A DNA stretch of 45,681 nucleotides from Chara braunii (lineage: Eukaryota; Streptophyta; Charophyceae; Charales; Characeae), in the NCBI GenBank assembly GCA_003427395.1, contig BFEA01000262.1, positions 947,496 to 993,176 of the forward strand, in the 5' to 3' direction. A program made the position numbers and the translations under genes. This document shows positions 29,249-38,329 of this stretch, piece by piece. A model generated the notes under the pieces. That model was not told where the DNA came from. It worked only from the letters and a program-made list of their open reading frames with translations, and did not search any database. The first letter of the stretch is position 1. Each line of letters starts with the position of its first letter.

Positions 29249-31325
29249 TTATAGGGCTGTGAATTTTTGGGTTATTTCTGGCCTTTTGTCAGGGGCGTTT
29301 TGAATTTGTTGTTGGATTTTTTTCCATAGCATGTGTAGTTCTGTTTCTATCATGTTCCTTATTGTGATGATTGGGTTCTTGGGGTTGGTGGGGTGGTCTT
29401 CGAAGGTTTTGTCACATCTTCTTTTCCATAATCCCCAAAGTGCTCCTTTCTTGATAAGGGAAAAGAAGACTGCGTGGGTTTTGTTCAATTTCGAGGAATA
29501 CAGTGTCAGGGCTTAACGTGATAGTCTTATTAGATAGGGTAATCCAGGTGTTTTCTAATTCCTGCCATAACTTCCTGGCCTCTGGGCAGTCGGTAAAGCA
29601 GTGCTTTAGAGTTTCCAGGGTTTGCTGATTGCATACTTTGCACCAAGAATCTTGCTCCGTTCTGCTTTCTTCCTTTGCGCTAGCCAGTGATTCACCGGTA
29701 CTGCCCTGAAAGCTATCTGCCATCGTAGGCTGGCAAGTTTAACTGGTCTTGTGTCAAAGATAGCTAGCCAAGGGGGTGAGATTTGAGCTTCGGTGAGAGT
29801 ACTCGCTTCTTTTGCCCATCGTTTTTGTTAAGGTCTTGGTTATTGAGCTAGGTTTAGAAAAGAGACGGTCGCCTAACTTTGGTTTGTCGTCGGTTAGTTT
29901 GTGGAGTCCTGCTGTGGAGGAGAGATGATTGGGGGTGCTCCAGGTCCATTCAGTTGGATCTATTTCCAATTCCTGTATACTTGATAGAGGTTTAAAGACT
30001 GTTCCTTTCCCCTTCGATTACCCTTATCCTTCTTACGGTTCTGGATAGGAATCCTGCTTCTGCCCTACTTTCTGTGTTGAGGGAGCTTGTTGGGTTACCT
30101 GGCTCATCGAGGGTAAAGATATCGCAGCAGACCCAGCTTTTGTTCTGGTTCTTGTAAGTTTTGAGTCTTAGGACCTCTATGATAGTTCCCTGTGCCATTG
30201 CTACTGCACAGTCCCCGTATTCCCATTTCCGCCCCGTTCGTAGTAAACGCCTCCATTCTACAGGAATGCTCTCGATGATTAGGTTTATATTTTCTTGTAG
30301 GTGACGAGTCCCTTTCAGTGTTGTGCTTAGGTCTTTTCCGAATTTCCATGTGTTGGTTGTGTCCTCGCAGAGATTTTGGATTTTCCATATTCCTTTTTCT
30401 ACCCAGTGACCCCATTTGGCCTCTGATTTTGAGAGAGGGAAGATTTCTTCTTTGTCATTTTTCATCCAGGGATTTCCGAAGAGGGGTTGTCTGAGTACTT
30501 CATCCCTTTTGGGGGGGCCTGTCCTGTTCTCGAGGAAAATGTTTCTCCAGATTTGTAGAATCTGTGACCATAGGGATTTCACGGTTTCGTTCTTGTTTGT
30601 GACGTCGTGGGGTGGCTGTGGGTTTTTTTTTTTTTTTGCATTTGGGACGAGGCCAATATTTATTATAAAATCCAAAAGAGCCCTGACATTTTGTTGGGAG
30701 ATATAAAGGGGGCTAGTTCTCTAATATGGTTAAGGGCTATAAAGGGGGCTAGTTCTCTGATATGGTTAAGGGCTATAAAGGGGGCTAGTTCTCTAATATG
30801 GTTAAGGGCTATAGGTGCCCAGTGCAGGCTGTCCTGGAGGGATAGTTGTAGGAGCCACTTCAGTTGAAGGACCTAAATCTGTCGGGCCGGATCCAGGAGG
30901 CCTAAGCCTCCCTTAGCCTTGGATTGCGTGACGACCTGCCAGGCTACCTTGTGGATGAAGTGTTGGTTGTCAGGATTTCCTATCCAGAGGAATGCCGCTG
31001 TGTTTTTCCTGATCTGACTTTGAAAATTGGCTGAGGGAAACCATATGGATGTAGCATACCACATCATGGCTAGAATAGAGTTGTTCAGGGCTAGAACTTC
31101 ACCTAGCAATGAAGTGTGAACACCCTTCAATGTTGCATTCTGTTAATCATGGATGAAAGTAAGGATGCGGCCGATGAGTTGTGACACCATTTTGCGTTGA
31201 GGTTGATACCTAGGAACCAGATTGGGGTGGATAAATCTGTCCAACACATCCCTTCTGGTGTGAGTTCTATGGGGGGAGGGACTTCCGAGAACCACCATCC
31301 AATTGTTTTTGTCTGGGTAGCACAG
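29249..31325 (-). pseudogene. LINE C ORF remnant (post-RT region and zf-RVT)
   Basis: In reading order: QLIGRILTFIHD near 31150, then LGEVLALNNSILAMMWYATS, FLWIGNPDNQHFIHKVAWQV and KGGLGLLDPARQI (31130-30873), the classic LINE post-RT block. A 12-residue in-frame triplication follows (30702-30809). Then 30675-29992 contains DEVLRQPLFGNPW and WGHWVEKGIWKIQNL, 29969-29754 is a decayed linker, and 29723-29412 contains the zf-RVT cysteines (WCKVCNQQ, then LKHCFTDCPEARKLW). The last piece is 29488-29249 (LWGLWKRRCDKTFEDH). Frames change several times. The RT catalytic core is missing. Confidence 0.8.
30702..30809 (-). repeat. Three 36-bp direct repeats within the LINE C ORF
   Basis: Units start at 30702, 30738 and 30774. 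In the element's frame each encodes IALNHIRELAPF, so the length (36 = 12 codons) keeps the frame. Confidence 0.9.
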
Positions 31326-31510
31326 CAGTGCCGGCCGGATTAAGTGACCGGAATATCCGGCCTTATCATCCGGCATCCGGTTGATCCGGATTTCCGAATA
31401 AACCGGAGAAGGCCCAGAAAAAAACGCCAAAAAAAAAAAAAAAAAAAAGTTTGCGCGTGGGGAGGGCTACCTGAGTTATGAAACTTGAAGGCTTTTGGCC
31501 CAAAACAGTT
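31326..31510. other. CCGG-rich segment of unknown origin
   Basis: It begins CAGTGCCGGCCGG and contains many CCGGAT/ATCCGG motifs. Similar CCGG-rich sequence occurs at about 33695-33781, on the other side of the simple-repeat block, next to the 3' LTR of gypsy element 2. The CAGTG start looks like a hAT-type end, but no paired terminus is proved. Confidence 0.3.
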
Positions 31511-31657
31511 TTTTTTTAATTGATTGATTGATTGATTGATTGATTACAAAAAGAAAAAACGAAAAAAAAAATCCAATTGAATCAGTCGATTCGAATGGAT
31601 TTTTCTGTTTCGTTTTTATTTTTATTTTGATTGATTGATTGATTGATTAATTGATTA

Positions 31658-31688
<31 letters not shown>

Positions 31689-31705
31689 ACAAAAAAAAAA
31701 AAAAA
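31511..31705. repeat. Foldback module 1: TGAT arrays with internal palindrome
   Basis: TGAT arrays at 31513-31546 and 31631-31688 flank AAAATCCAATTGAATC and GATTCGAATGGATTTT, which can pair as a hairpin. It ends in GATTACA followed by an A-run. Confidence 0.75.
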
Positions 31706-31962
31706 GCGTCCAGGGGCTGGGCAGCAGGTGAGGATGGTGGAGGCGAGACTGCCTGCCTCCCGCTCCCCTCACCCAGCGCCTTCCTCCCGTGACCCCCTTT
31801 TTGCCTCCTCCTCCTCCCTCTCCACTTCCTCCCTCCTATTCTCCTTCTCCTCCTCCTCCTCCTCCCCTTGCTTTGTCCTCCTCCTCGTCATCCTCCTCCT
31901 CCTCCTCCTCCTCCACCTCCTCTTCGACGAACGATTTGCAAGTCCGTATCGCAACCAGCTCC
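31706..31962 (+). repeat. Hairpin-bearing spacer and CTCC-rich tract, copy 1
   Basis: The stretch from GGGGCTGGGCAGC through GGTGAGGATGGTGGAGGCGA to CCCCTCACC can fold on itself (GGTGAGG with CCTCACC, GGAGGC with GCCTCC). It is followed by a CTC/CCT-rich run. A second copy is at about 32213-32500. Confidence 0.75.
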
Positions 31963-32010
31963 TTTTTTTTTTTGTTTAATCAATCCATCAATCAATCAAT
32001 CAATCAATCC

Positions 32011-32055
<45 letters not shown>

Positions 32056-32206
32056 AAAAACGAAAAAAAATAAAATCCAATCGTATCAGTCGATTCGATT
32101 GGATCTTGATCAATATCAAGATCCAATTGAATCGAATGGATTTTTTTTTTTCGTTTTTTTTTTATTGATTGATTGATTGATTGATCGATTACAAAAAAAA
32201 AAAAAA
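31963..32206. repeat. Foldback module 2: ~240-bp near-perfect palindrome
   Basis: The centre is GGATCTTGAT, CAAT, ATCAAGATCC (32101-32124). Outside it the arms match through GGATTTT, CG in T-runs, and (ATCA)n on the left against (TGAT)n on the right, up to the T-run at 31963 and the A-run ending 32206. One insertion of about 9 bases is present in the left arm. Confidence 0.85.
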
Positions 32207-32212
32207 CGGTTC

Positions 32213-32675
32213 GGGGGCTGGGCGGCGCGTGAGGATGGTGGAGGCGAGACTGCCTGCCTCCCGCTCCCCTCACCTGGCGCCCTCCTCCCGTGACCCCCCT
32301 TTCCCCTCCTCCTCCTCCCTCTCCACCTCCTCCCTCCTACTCTCCTACTCCTACTCCTCCCTCTCCTCCCTGTCTTTGTCCATGTCTTCTTCGCCGTCCT
32401 CCCTCTCGTCCTCCTCCTCCTCGTCCTCTTCGTCGTCCTCCTCCTCGTCCTCTTCGTCCTCCTCCTCCTCCTCCTCTTCCTCTTCTTTGTCCTCGTCCCC
32501 TTCATCTTGGTCTTTCTCGTCCTCCTCCAACTGGGCCCCTACTCCACGTCGTCCTGCCCCCAACTTCTTCTTCTTCTTCTTCGTCGTCGTCTTTCTCACC
32601 CTCCTCAAACCCGGCCCCCATTCCACGGCGTCCTACCTTGAATGTCTTCCTCTTCTTCACGTCGTCCTGCCCCTG

Positions 32676-32706
<31 letters not shown>

Positions 32707-32900
32707 CTTCTTCTTCGCCGCCATCGTCGTCGTCGTCGTCGTCTTTCTCACCCTCCTCCAACCCGGCCCCTATTCCACGTCGTCCTACCCCCAATGTCTT
32801 CTTCTTCTTCTTCTTCTTCTTCTTCTTCTTCTTCTTCTTCCTCCAAACAACCTTAACGTACTCCGCCTCCTCGTTATCCTATAACATGCCTCCCTCTCCT

Positions 32901-32968
<68 letters not shown>

Positions 32969-32992
32969 NNNNNNNNNNNNNNNNNNNNNNNN

Positions 32993-33030
<38 letters not shown>

Positions 33031-33250
33031 GTACGAGATGTGTGCCTACCCCCAAAGTCATGTTCGACCTTTGACCCAACAGATTTGAAGAAGGAGAAGA
33101 AGAAGAAGCAGAGAGGACTAGGAGGGAGATATGGAGAAAAATGTCAAAGAAGAAGACAACGAACAAGATGAGGAAAAAGAAGAAGAAGAAAACGAAAGAA
33201 AAGAAAAAATGATGAAGATGAGAGGAAGACGAAGAAGAAGAGGAGGGGGT
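32213..33250 (+). repeat. Polypyrimidine block: CTC/TTC/TC arrays with sequence gap
   Basis: It begins with copy 2 of the hairpin-bearing spacer, then CTC- and TTC-type triplet arrays interrupted by three degenerate copies of a CCACGTCGTCCTRCC unit (near 32545, 32660 and 32775). A TC array runs from 32903 to 33026, with 24 Ns at 32969-32992. From about 33085 the strand switches to a GAA/GAAGAA-rich tract. Long open frames here encode only Ser, Pro or Phe runs and are artefacts. Confidence 0.9.
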
Positions 33251-33374
33251 GGAGGAGGGTAAGGTGGGGCGGCAGTTCGGTGTAGCAGTCCACATACCTG
33301 GACTGCACGTCGATGGCCATGGCTCTCCCTTGGTTGTTAGCTGCCGTTGTCCCTCTCCCCTTCCACTGGCGGCG

Positions 33375-33653
33375 ATGGCGCAGCTGAACAGCGCAACGCG
33401 CGCGCTTCGACAAGCAGCGGAGCAGCGGGGCAGTGGGGTGGCGGCTGTCGTGCTGCTCAGGTCAGCGCAGGCGGTTTCCCGCGGCAACGCTCCCCGATAC
33501 GCCCGTGATTTCGAATTCAAAAAATGGCCCGATCTGGGTTGTCGATCTTCACAGATTGACAGCCCACATCTGGCCTTTTTTTTCGAAATCTGGAAGGTCG
33601 CTACACATTTTGACTGCGTGAGGGTGTCGGCGGGGGTCATCAAAACCCCCTAG
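33375..33653 (+). CDS. Possible ORF with Ala/Arg-rich N-terminus; doubtful
   Basis: The ATG at 33375 sits in a fair context (GGCGATGG) and starts MAQLNSATRALRQAAEQRGS followed by VAAVVLLRSAQAVSRG. The Arg/Ala/Ser-rich composition without acidic residues could be an organelle-targeting presequence, and CTCAGGTCAGC near 33460 could be a donor site. The rest of the frame runs through a foldback sequence (33507-33590) and is not convincing. I recognise no family. Confidence 0.2.
   Translation: MAQLNSATRALRQAAEQRGSGVAAVVLLRSAQAVSRGNAPRYARDFEFKKWPDLGCRSSQIDSPHLAFFFEIWKVATHFDCVRVSAGVIKTP
33507..33590. mobile_element. 84-bp foldback (MITE-like hairpin)
   Basis: GATTTCGAA at the left pairs with TTCGAAATC at the right. 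The matching inner blocks are AAAAAATGGCCCGATCTGGG on the left and CCCACATCTGGCCTTTTTTT on the right. The arms are about 40 bases with a TCAC loop. No target duplication was identified. Confidence 0.6.
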
Positions 33654-33781
33654 CGCCCCCAAACTNTGAAACGGGGCCCAACGCATATTTTGCGCAGGCC
33701 CCGGAAAGGGTATTTCCGGTACTATCCGGAGCATATTTTCCGGCCGAATGAAACGGATAACAAGGAGGCTGCCGGATATCC

Positions 33782-34686
33782 GGAAGATGAGCGATAGCGA
33801 ACTTCAGAAATCAAACAACATCATACACATGAGACCAGATAGTCGTGACCTCGAACCAATAGCAGAATTGCATCACGAGTTTCACCAAATAAGAACACAG
33901 CAAAAACTCGTAATTAACAATGCTGGAATAGTCTCATCATCATCAACGAAGAACCAATGTCGATATCCTATCTAGCGCTCGGCGCCCAGACTACAAATGG
34001 CAGGTCCTATCTAGCCTAGACTACAATGCCGCTGATGACGTCAACAGCTCCACGAAGTACGAGCAGATCTCGGCCAATGCCGCACGCTTCAAGCACCAGG
34101 TATGTCTCTCGTATCACTCACAACCTCCTTCCCCAACTCGCAGATGCCACTTGCACCCAAGGACCACCATGCGCCCCATCCAGCTTACAGCAGCGCAACT
34201 CGGCTATGGCTGCCTGCTCCTTCCAACTCGCCCGTGAGCGCGTGAGCCTGGCCAGCATTAGCGCAGCAGCGCTTGCGCAGCATGCAGCCAGTGCCCGAAT
34301 GTCCAATGTGTGGGCTGGCCCTTTCCTAAATGGAAGTGGCCAGCCTGCTTGCGTGCAGCCTAGCTGCGTTGGGTCCCTGCCCAAAAGCTTCCGGTAGGCC
34401 CTGGGAGGTTGAGCCTCAGACCAAACGAATCAGACCCAGGGCCACCGACAGTTACCCGTGCCCAACTGCCCGCTGTCTGAGTTGGGTCTATGCTGCGCAT
34501 CTCGCCCAGGGCCTGACTTAGATACATTCGGTAAAGGAGGCCAGGGCCTGGGCGCCTTCAACCAACTGGCGCTGCGCAACTGCCTGAATTTCCCTCAGTT
34601 GCGAAGTAGTCTAAAATAGGCCTCTTATCGTCTGTCGAGCCTGCCTTCACTTAGGGCGGCCGACCTATCAAGGCCTATGCCTCGCA
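33782..34686 (-). repeat. 3' LTR of gypsy element 2
   Basis: About 900 bp, collinear with 41191-42089. It begins (minus strand) TGCGAGGCA, directly after the PPT. The far end lacks the CTTGCA present in the other LTR and instead runs into CCGGATATCC, so the last bases are altered. Confidence 0.85.
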
Positions 34687-34700
34687 TACTCTCCTCCATA
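34687..34700 (-). other. Polypurine tract of gypsy element 2
   Basis: TATGGAGGAGAGTA on the minus strand directly precedes the LTR start TGCGAGG. This is the expected position for plus-strand cDNA priming. Confidence 0.7.
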
Positions 34701-34739
34701 CTTCGCTAGTCCTCTGAGAAGTTCAATCTTCGATAATTT

Positions 34740-35481
34740 GGTGCTTTCCTTTTTGCAGAGACTTCTTATATTGAGTGACAACCTGCGGAGCGGTCTGCAT
34801 CAGTTCCTCCCGTGTGAACCATCTATCTTCCTTAGGATCAGTATGATGTCTGAACCGAACTCGGTACTGCAGTCGGTTTCGGAGGACGTCCCCTGCCTGT
34901 CAGTCTTGGAACTGGCATTTCCTTGTGGTCGACGATGTCGTCGATGTCAACCTTTCCATCCATGGTTTGGGGCAGCATTGAGCGACGAGAGGGAACTCAT
35001 CGGTTTCCTTGAAAGGTGCAAGCTTGGAAGCATGGAAAACAGGGTAAGTGCGTAAGTGACCAGGGATGCGAATAACATAAGAAGGCCCATCCGGTTCATC
35101 CCCAACGACATCTAGTACCTCCCATGGTCCGAAGTACTATTGCATGAGCTTACAGGAGATCCCGTGCTCCTGTACCAGTTCTGAGGACTTAACCCAGACT
35201 CTTTCCTCTACCTGGAATGTTGATCGACGGCGGTGTTTGTTCTCTAGCTCTATCATCGCCGCCTATGCTTTATGCATTTGCTCAACAGCCTGCTGCATCA
35301 GGCGCTCATACCGATAAGCAAACTCTAAGGTCCCTGGTGTAGCAGATCACTGATTCTCAGGTAGTAGGAAGTCCAAAGGCAGTCTAGGCTTGAACGTTAG
35401 TACCAAGCTGTTCGGGCTCACTCCCGTAGCGCTGTGCACAGCGTTGTCGTACAGGCTGGCGATGAGAGCAAGTTTCTCATC
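34740..35481 (-). pseudogene. Integrase C-terminus and chromodomain-like tail, gypsy element 2
   Basis: The minus strand reads DEKLALIASLYDNAVHSATG then SPNSLVLTFKPRLPLDFLLP, then KHRRSTFQVEERVWVKSS, FGPWEVLDVVGDEPDGPSYV and TYPVFHASKLAPFKE, parallel to gypsy element 1. In another frame, MDGKVDIDDIVDHKEMPVPR, then GRGRPPKP and a decayed chromodomain-like end follow. Stops at about 35479, 35351, 35270 and 35143 and at least one frameshift break it. Confidence 0.75.
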
Positions 35482-36249
35482 CTAGTCCACCTGATTTGGC
35501 TTGATGTGATGCCTCAACAGGTGTTGTACATCGTGGTTCAACTGCTCTGCCTGCCCATTCGCCTCTGGGTGATTGCCTGATGTCATTTGCAATTGCATGC
35601 CCTGTTCTACAGCTGCCGCTTTCCACAGTTCGCTGGTGAATCGCACATCTCCGTCACTAATTATAGACTTAGGCAGTCCGAAATCTCTGACCCAGTTTTC
35701 TTTCAACAGCTTGATCACATACTCAGTTTTAGTTGTTGCAGGCATTGAGACTAACCTAGCGTACTTACTTAACCTATCCACAGTGACATAGACGTAGCGC
35801 ATTCCACTCTTGCTGGTGACCAGCGTATCCATGAAATCCATGGACAGGCTCTCACCAGACCTTTCCGGAATCGGAAGGGGCTTTAGAAGCCCAAGAGGAG
35901 CCTGTGTACGTGGCTTGTCCCTCTGACAGACCTGACAAGTTTCCCCGTACAGCTTTGCGTCTCTCATCATTGTGGGCCACCAGAACCTTTGCAGCAGATT
36001 GGCTGTTGTCTTTTTATAGCCAAAATGTCCGGTGGCATCATGACACACTCCTAGAAACAAACTACGCAAAGACTCTCTATCTGGCACACGCAGACGTTTA
36101 TTCCCTGCCTTCTCAAGGAACAGCAGTCTGTTGACCAACTCAAACTCGGCAGAAGTCACCTTGTCCTTCGCCTCGAGTCTGCGTATGATCTCAGACATGA
36201 ACTGGTCCTTGCGATAGGCTTCCACCAAAGAGCGAGTGACATCGTCCAC
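35482..36249 (-). pseudogene. Integrase zinc domain and catalytic core, gypsy element 2
   Basis: An open stretch of 255 codons. The HHCC-type domain shows CHDATGHFGYKKTTANLL and CQVCQRDK. The catalytic triad is visible as D in SMDFMDT, D in IISDGDVRFT and E in NHPEANGQAEQ. The domain itself has no break, but a stop (NQVD then TAG) closes it before the C-terminal part, and the upstream junction to RNase H is interrupted. Confidence 0.88.
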
Positions 36250-36336
36250 GAGCTCGAACTCAGTAATCTGCGCACCAGAGATATCAGGTCTGCGGGATAA
36301 GGCATCAACAACTTTGTTGTACTCCCCTTTGAGGTA

Positions 36337-36693
36337 CTACGGTTCGAAGTTGTACTGTTCAATGACTTCGATCCAGCGCTTCAATGCATCGGAGAGCACT
36401 GGTTGGGTTCTCATCCACTTCAAGGTCTGATGATCAATCCTGACAATGAAGAACCTCCCAAGGAGGTAATGTCTCCAATGGGTCAGTGCCTTGTAAATTG
36501 CGTAGAGCTTTTTCACATAAGTGGACTTAGCCAACTTCTGAGATGGCATCTTCTTGGACATGTACTCAACAGGCCTCAACTTTGGCCCCTCCTGCTGTGC
36601 TAACACGGCACCGATGCCATATTGGCTGGCATCCGTGGTTACTATGAATAGCTTGTTAGGATCAGGAAGTTTCAAGACCTCATGATGCGTCAA
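36337..36693 (-). pseudogene. RNase H domain, gypsy element 2
   Basis: 118 codons with TTDASQYGIGAVLAQQEG, then RPVEYMSKKMPSQKLAKS, THWRHYLLGRFFIV and DHQTLKWM. It ends at a stop in YNFEP before the usual ADALSRR motif, which appears in the following short frame (YPADLISLVRR-like, shifted). Confidence 0.85.
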
Positions 36694-36761
36694 CGCATGC
36701 TTCAGATGTCTAAAAGCAGCCTCACACCTGTCTGTCCACTCCCATGGGGTGTCAAGGCAGG

Positions 36762-37681
36762 TCAGTCAGTCAAAGGAGCAGCCACTATGCTATAGTTCTT
36801 AACAAAATTATGGTAGTTGTCGATCAACCCTAAGAAAGACCTCATCTCAGTCACAGACTGAGGACGTGGCAAATCACGAATGCTGGCCACCTTCGCGTCA
36901 TCGGGCTTCAAACCCTCCGCGGAAATCTCATGACCCAAGTACAAGATCCGGGTGCGACCAAACTCGCATTTCTCCCCGTTGATCTTGAACTTGTGTTGTC
37001 GAAGGAGACTGAAGACTTTGTCCAAGTGCGCAACATGCTCCTCGACAGTCCTACTAAAAATAAGTATGTCATCGAGGTACACGATGACAAACTTGTCCCA
37101 GTAGTCATGAAAGATCCGATTCATCTCGTGTTGAAAGGTGCCAGGAGCATTGCAAAGGCCGAAAGGCATCACCACAAACTCGTACAGACTGTACCTGGTC
37201 TGAAATGTGGTTTTGTGCTGATCCTCGAGCCGTATAGCAATCTGGTGGTACCCGGACTTCAGATCTATCTTACTGAAGTACCAGCACCCTTGCACTCGAT
37301 CTAACAAGTCGTCGATGCGCGGTAGGGGCACTCGGTTCTTGACAGTGATGGCATTGAGGCCCTTACAGTCAATGCACATCCTCAGAGTGGCCCCCTTCTT
37401 AGGACTGGAGAACCATAAGGAGAGACACTCGGCCGGATCCATCCCTTCTCTATGAGTTCCTTGAGTTGTCGACGAAGCTCATCAAGCTCGCCTGGAGACA
37501 TCCGATAGATCCTACCCTTCGGGATGCTAGACCCTGGGATAATCTCTATCGCGTGGACAACCTCCCTCTCAACAACCCCTGTAGGCTCTTCAAATAGATC
37601 AGGGTACTTGGCAACTACTCCCTCCATCTTCGGCGACATTTTCACCAGCTCGCCTGCTACAGAGACATAGACTAGATACAT
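36762..37681 (-). pseudogene. Reverse transcriptase, gypsy element 2
   Basis: Two overlapping frames. 37681-37382 carries the N-terminal part (VEREVVHAIEIIPGSSIP, IYRMSPGELDELR, WIRPSVSPYGSPV) and shifts near 37400. 37442-36762 carries [52 protein letters not shown], the catalytic YLDDILIFS, and LRSFLGL-like residues. The catalytic YLDD is intact, but the frame is broken upstream and a stop follows APLTD. Confidence 0.88.
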
Positions 37682-37960
37682 ACCCTCCTTCGGATTCTTC
37701 TTGTACTAATTGTACAACGCGGTCGCACACATGCATCCGTAGGACTCGATCAGACTACAAGCCTTAAACTTACGTAATCTGGCGGTCCCCCCACCTTGCA
37801 AAGTGTGTTTGACAACTTTTCGGTCCCAGTCAAACTGGGGCTGTGCAACGGAGAGATAGTACATACTTCACAAGATATCCATAGGGAGATCATCACTCAC
37901 TAAGAACAAGACGCGATGTCCCAGTTCCCCTCCCGCGTACGGGAAGCAACACTCAACATC

Positions 37961-38158
37961 CTAGAGGTAGTCATTAACTACCATGCGCTGTTTGTTAGCA
38001 CAGGTCGACTGTTGCACTTGCCCCTGTAAGCGCAGTCTCTCAATGCACACGCGACTAATGAAGTTCCTTGTCGAGCAAGTGTCATAATAGGCCCCGACCT
38101 TGCGGCCGCCGATGATTACCTCGCCGACGAACATCTCTCCCTTAGGGGCTTTAGCCAA
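37961..38158 (-). pseudogene. Aspartic protease remnant with altered active site, gypsy element 2
   Basis: The expected D(T/S)GST motif reads DTCST (AYYDTCSTRNFISRVC). Losing the glycine next to the catalytic aspartate should inactivate the enzyme. The preceding EVIIGGRKVGA corresponds to the strand before the active site in gypsy element 1 ([12 protein letters not shown]). The frame stops soon after, at VVNDYL. Confidence 0.7.
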
Positions 38159-38329
38159 TGTCGTTCAAGAAGCTAGCGGGTCTGATCTAGACCACTCCTC
38201 TAGCTCCTCTGAGGACTCAAAAACATTCATCGAACAGAGGCTCGATGGGTCTCAATGTGTTTCTGGGACGACGTAGAGTCAGTAGCTTGGGCCATCTATC
38301 GAGATGGTGAGGGTGTATCCACCACCTCG

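Larger units (their letters stand above)
28406..31325 (-). mobile_element. LINE C: divergent, 5'-truncated non-LTR retrotransposon
   Basis: The T-rich 3' tail starts at 28406. The terminal block (28441-28507) matches LINE A and LINE B. A long 3' UTR follows (to about 29250), then a decayed ORF up to about 31325, where CCGG-rich unrelated sequence begins. Protein blocks are homologous to LINE A/B but much more divergent, so this is a second subfamily. No target duplication was found, so the left end or flank may have been altered by a later event. Confidence 0.8.

Noticed and set aside
31511-32206. CRISPR-like array appearance of regular TGAT and ATCA repeats
   Set aside because: Units are 4 bp with no spacers, and the DNA is eukaryotic; it is a microsatellite and palindrome.
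32181-33074. 297-codon plus-strand open frame of Ser/Pro/Leu runs
   Set aside because: It is the translation of CTC/TTC/TC simple repeats across a sequence gap.
32879-33643. 254-codon minus-strand open frame
   Set aside because: Arg-Glu repeats come from the (TC)n array and the N gap; no domain is visible.
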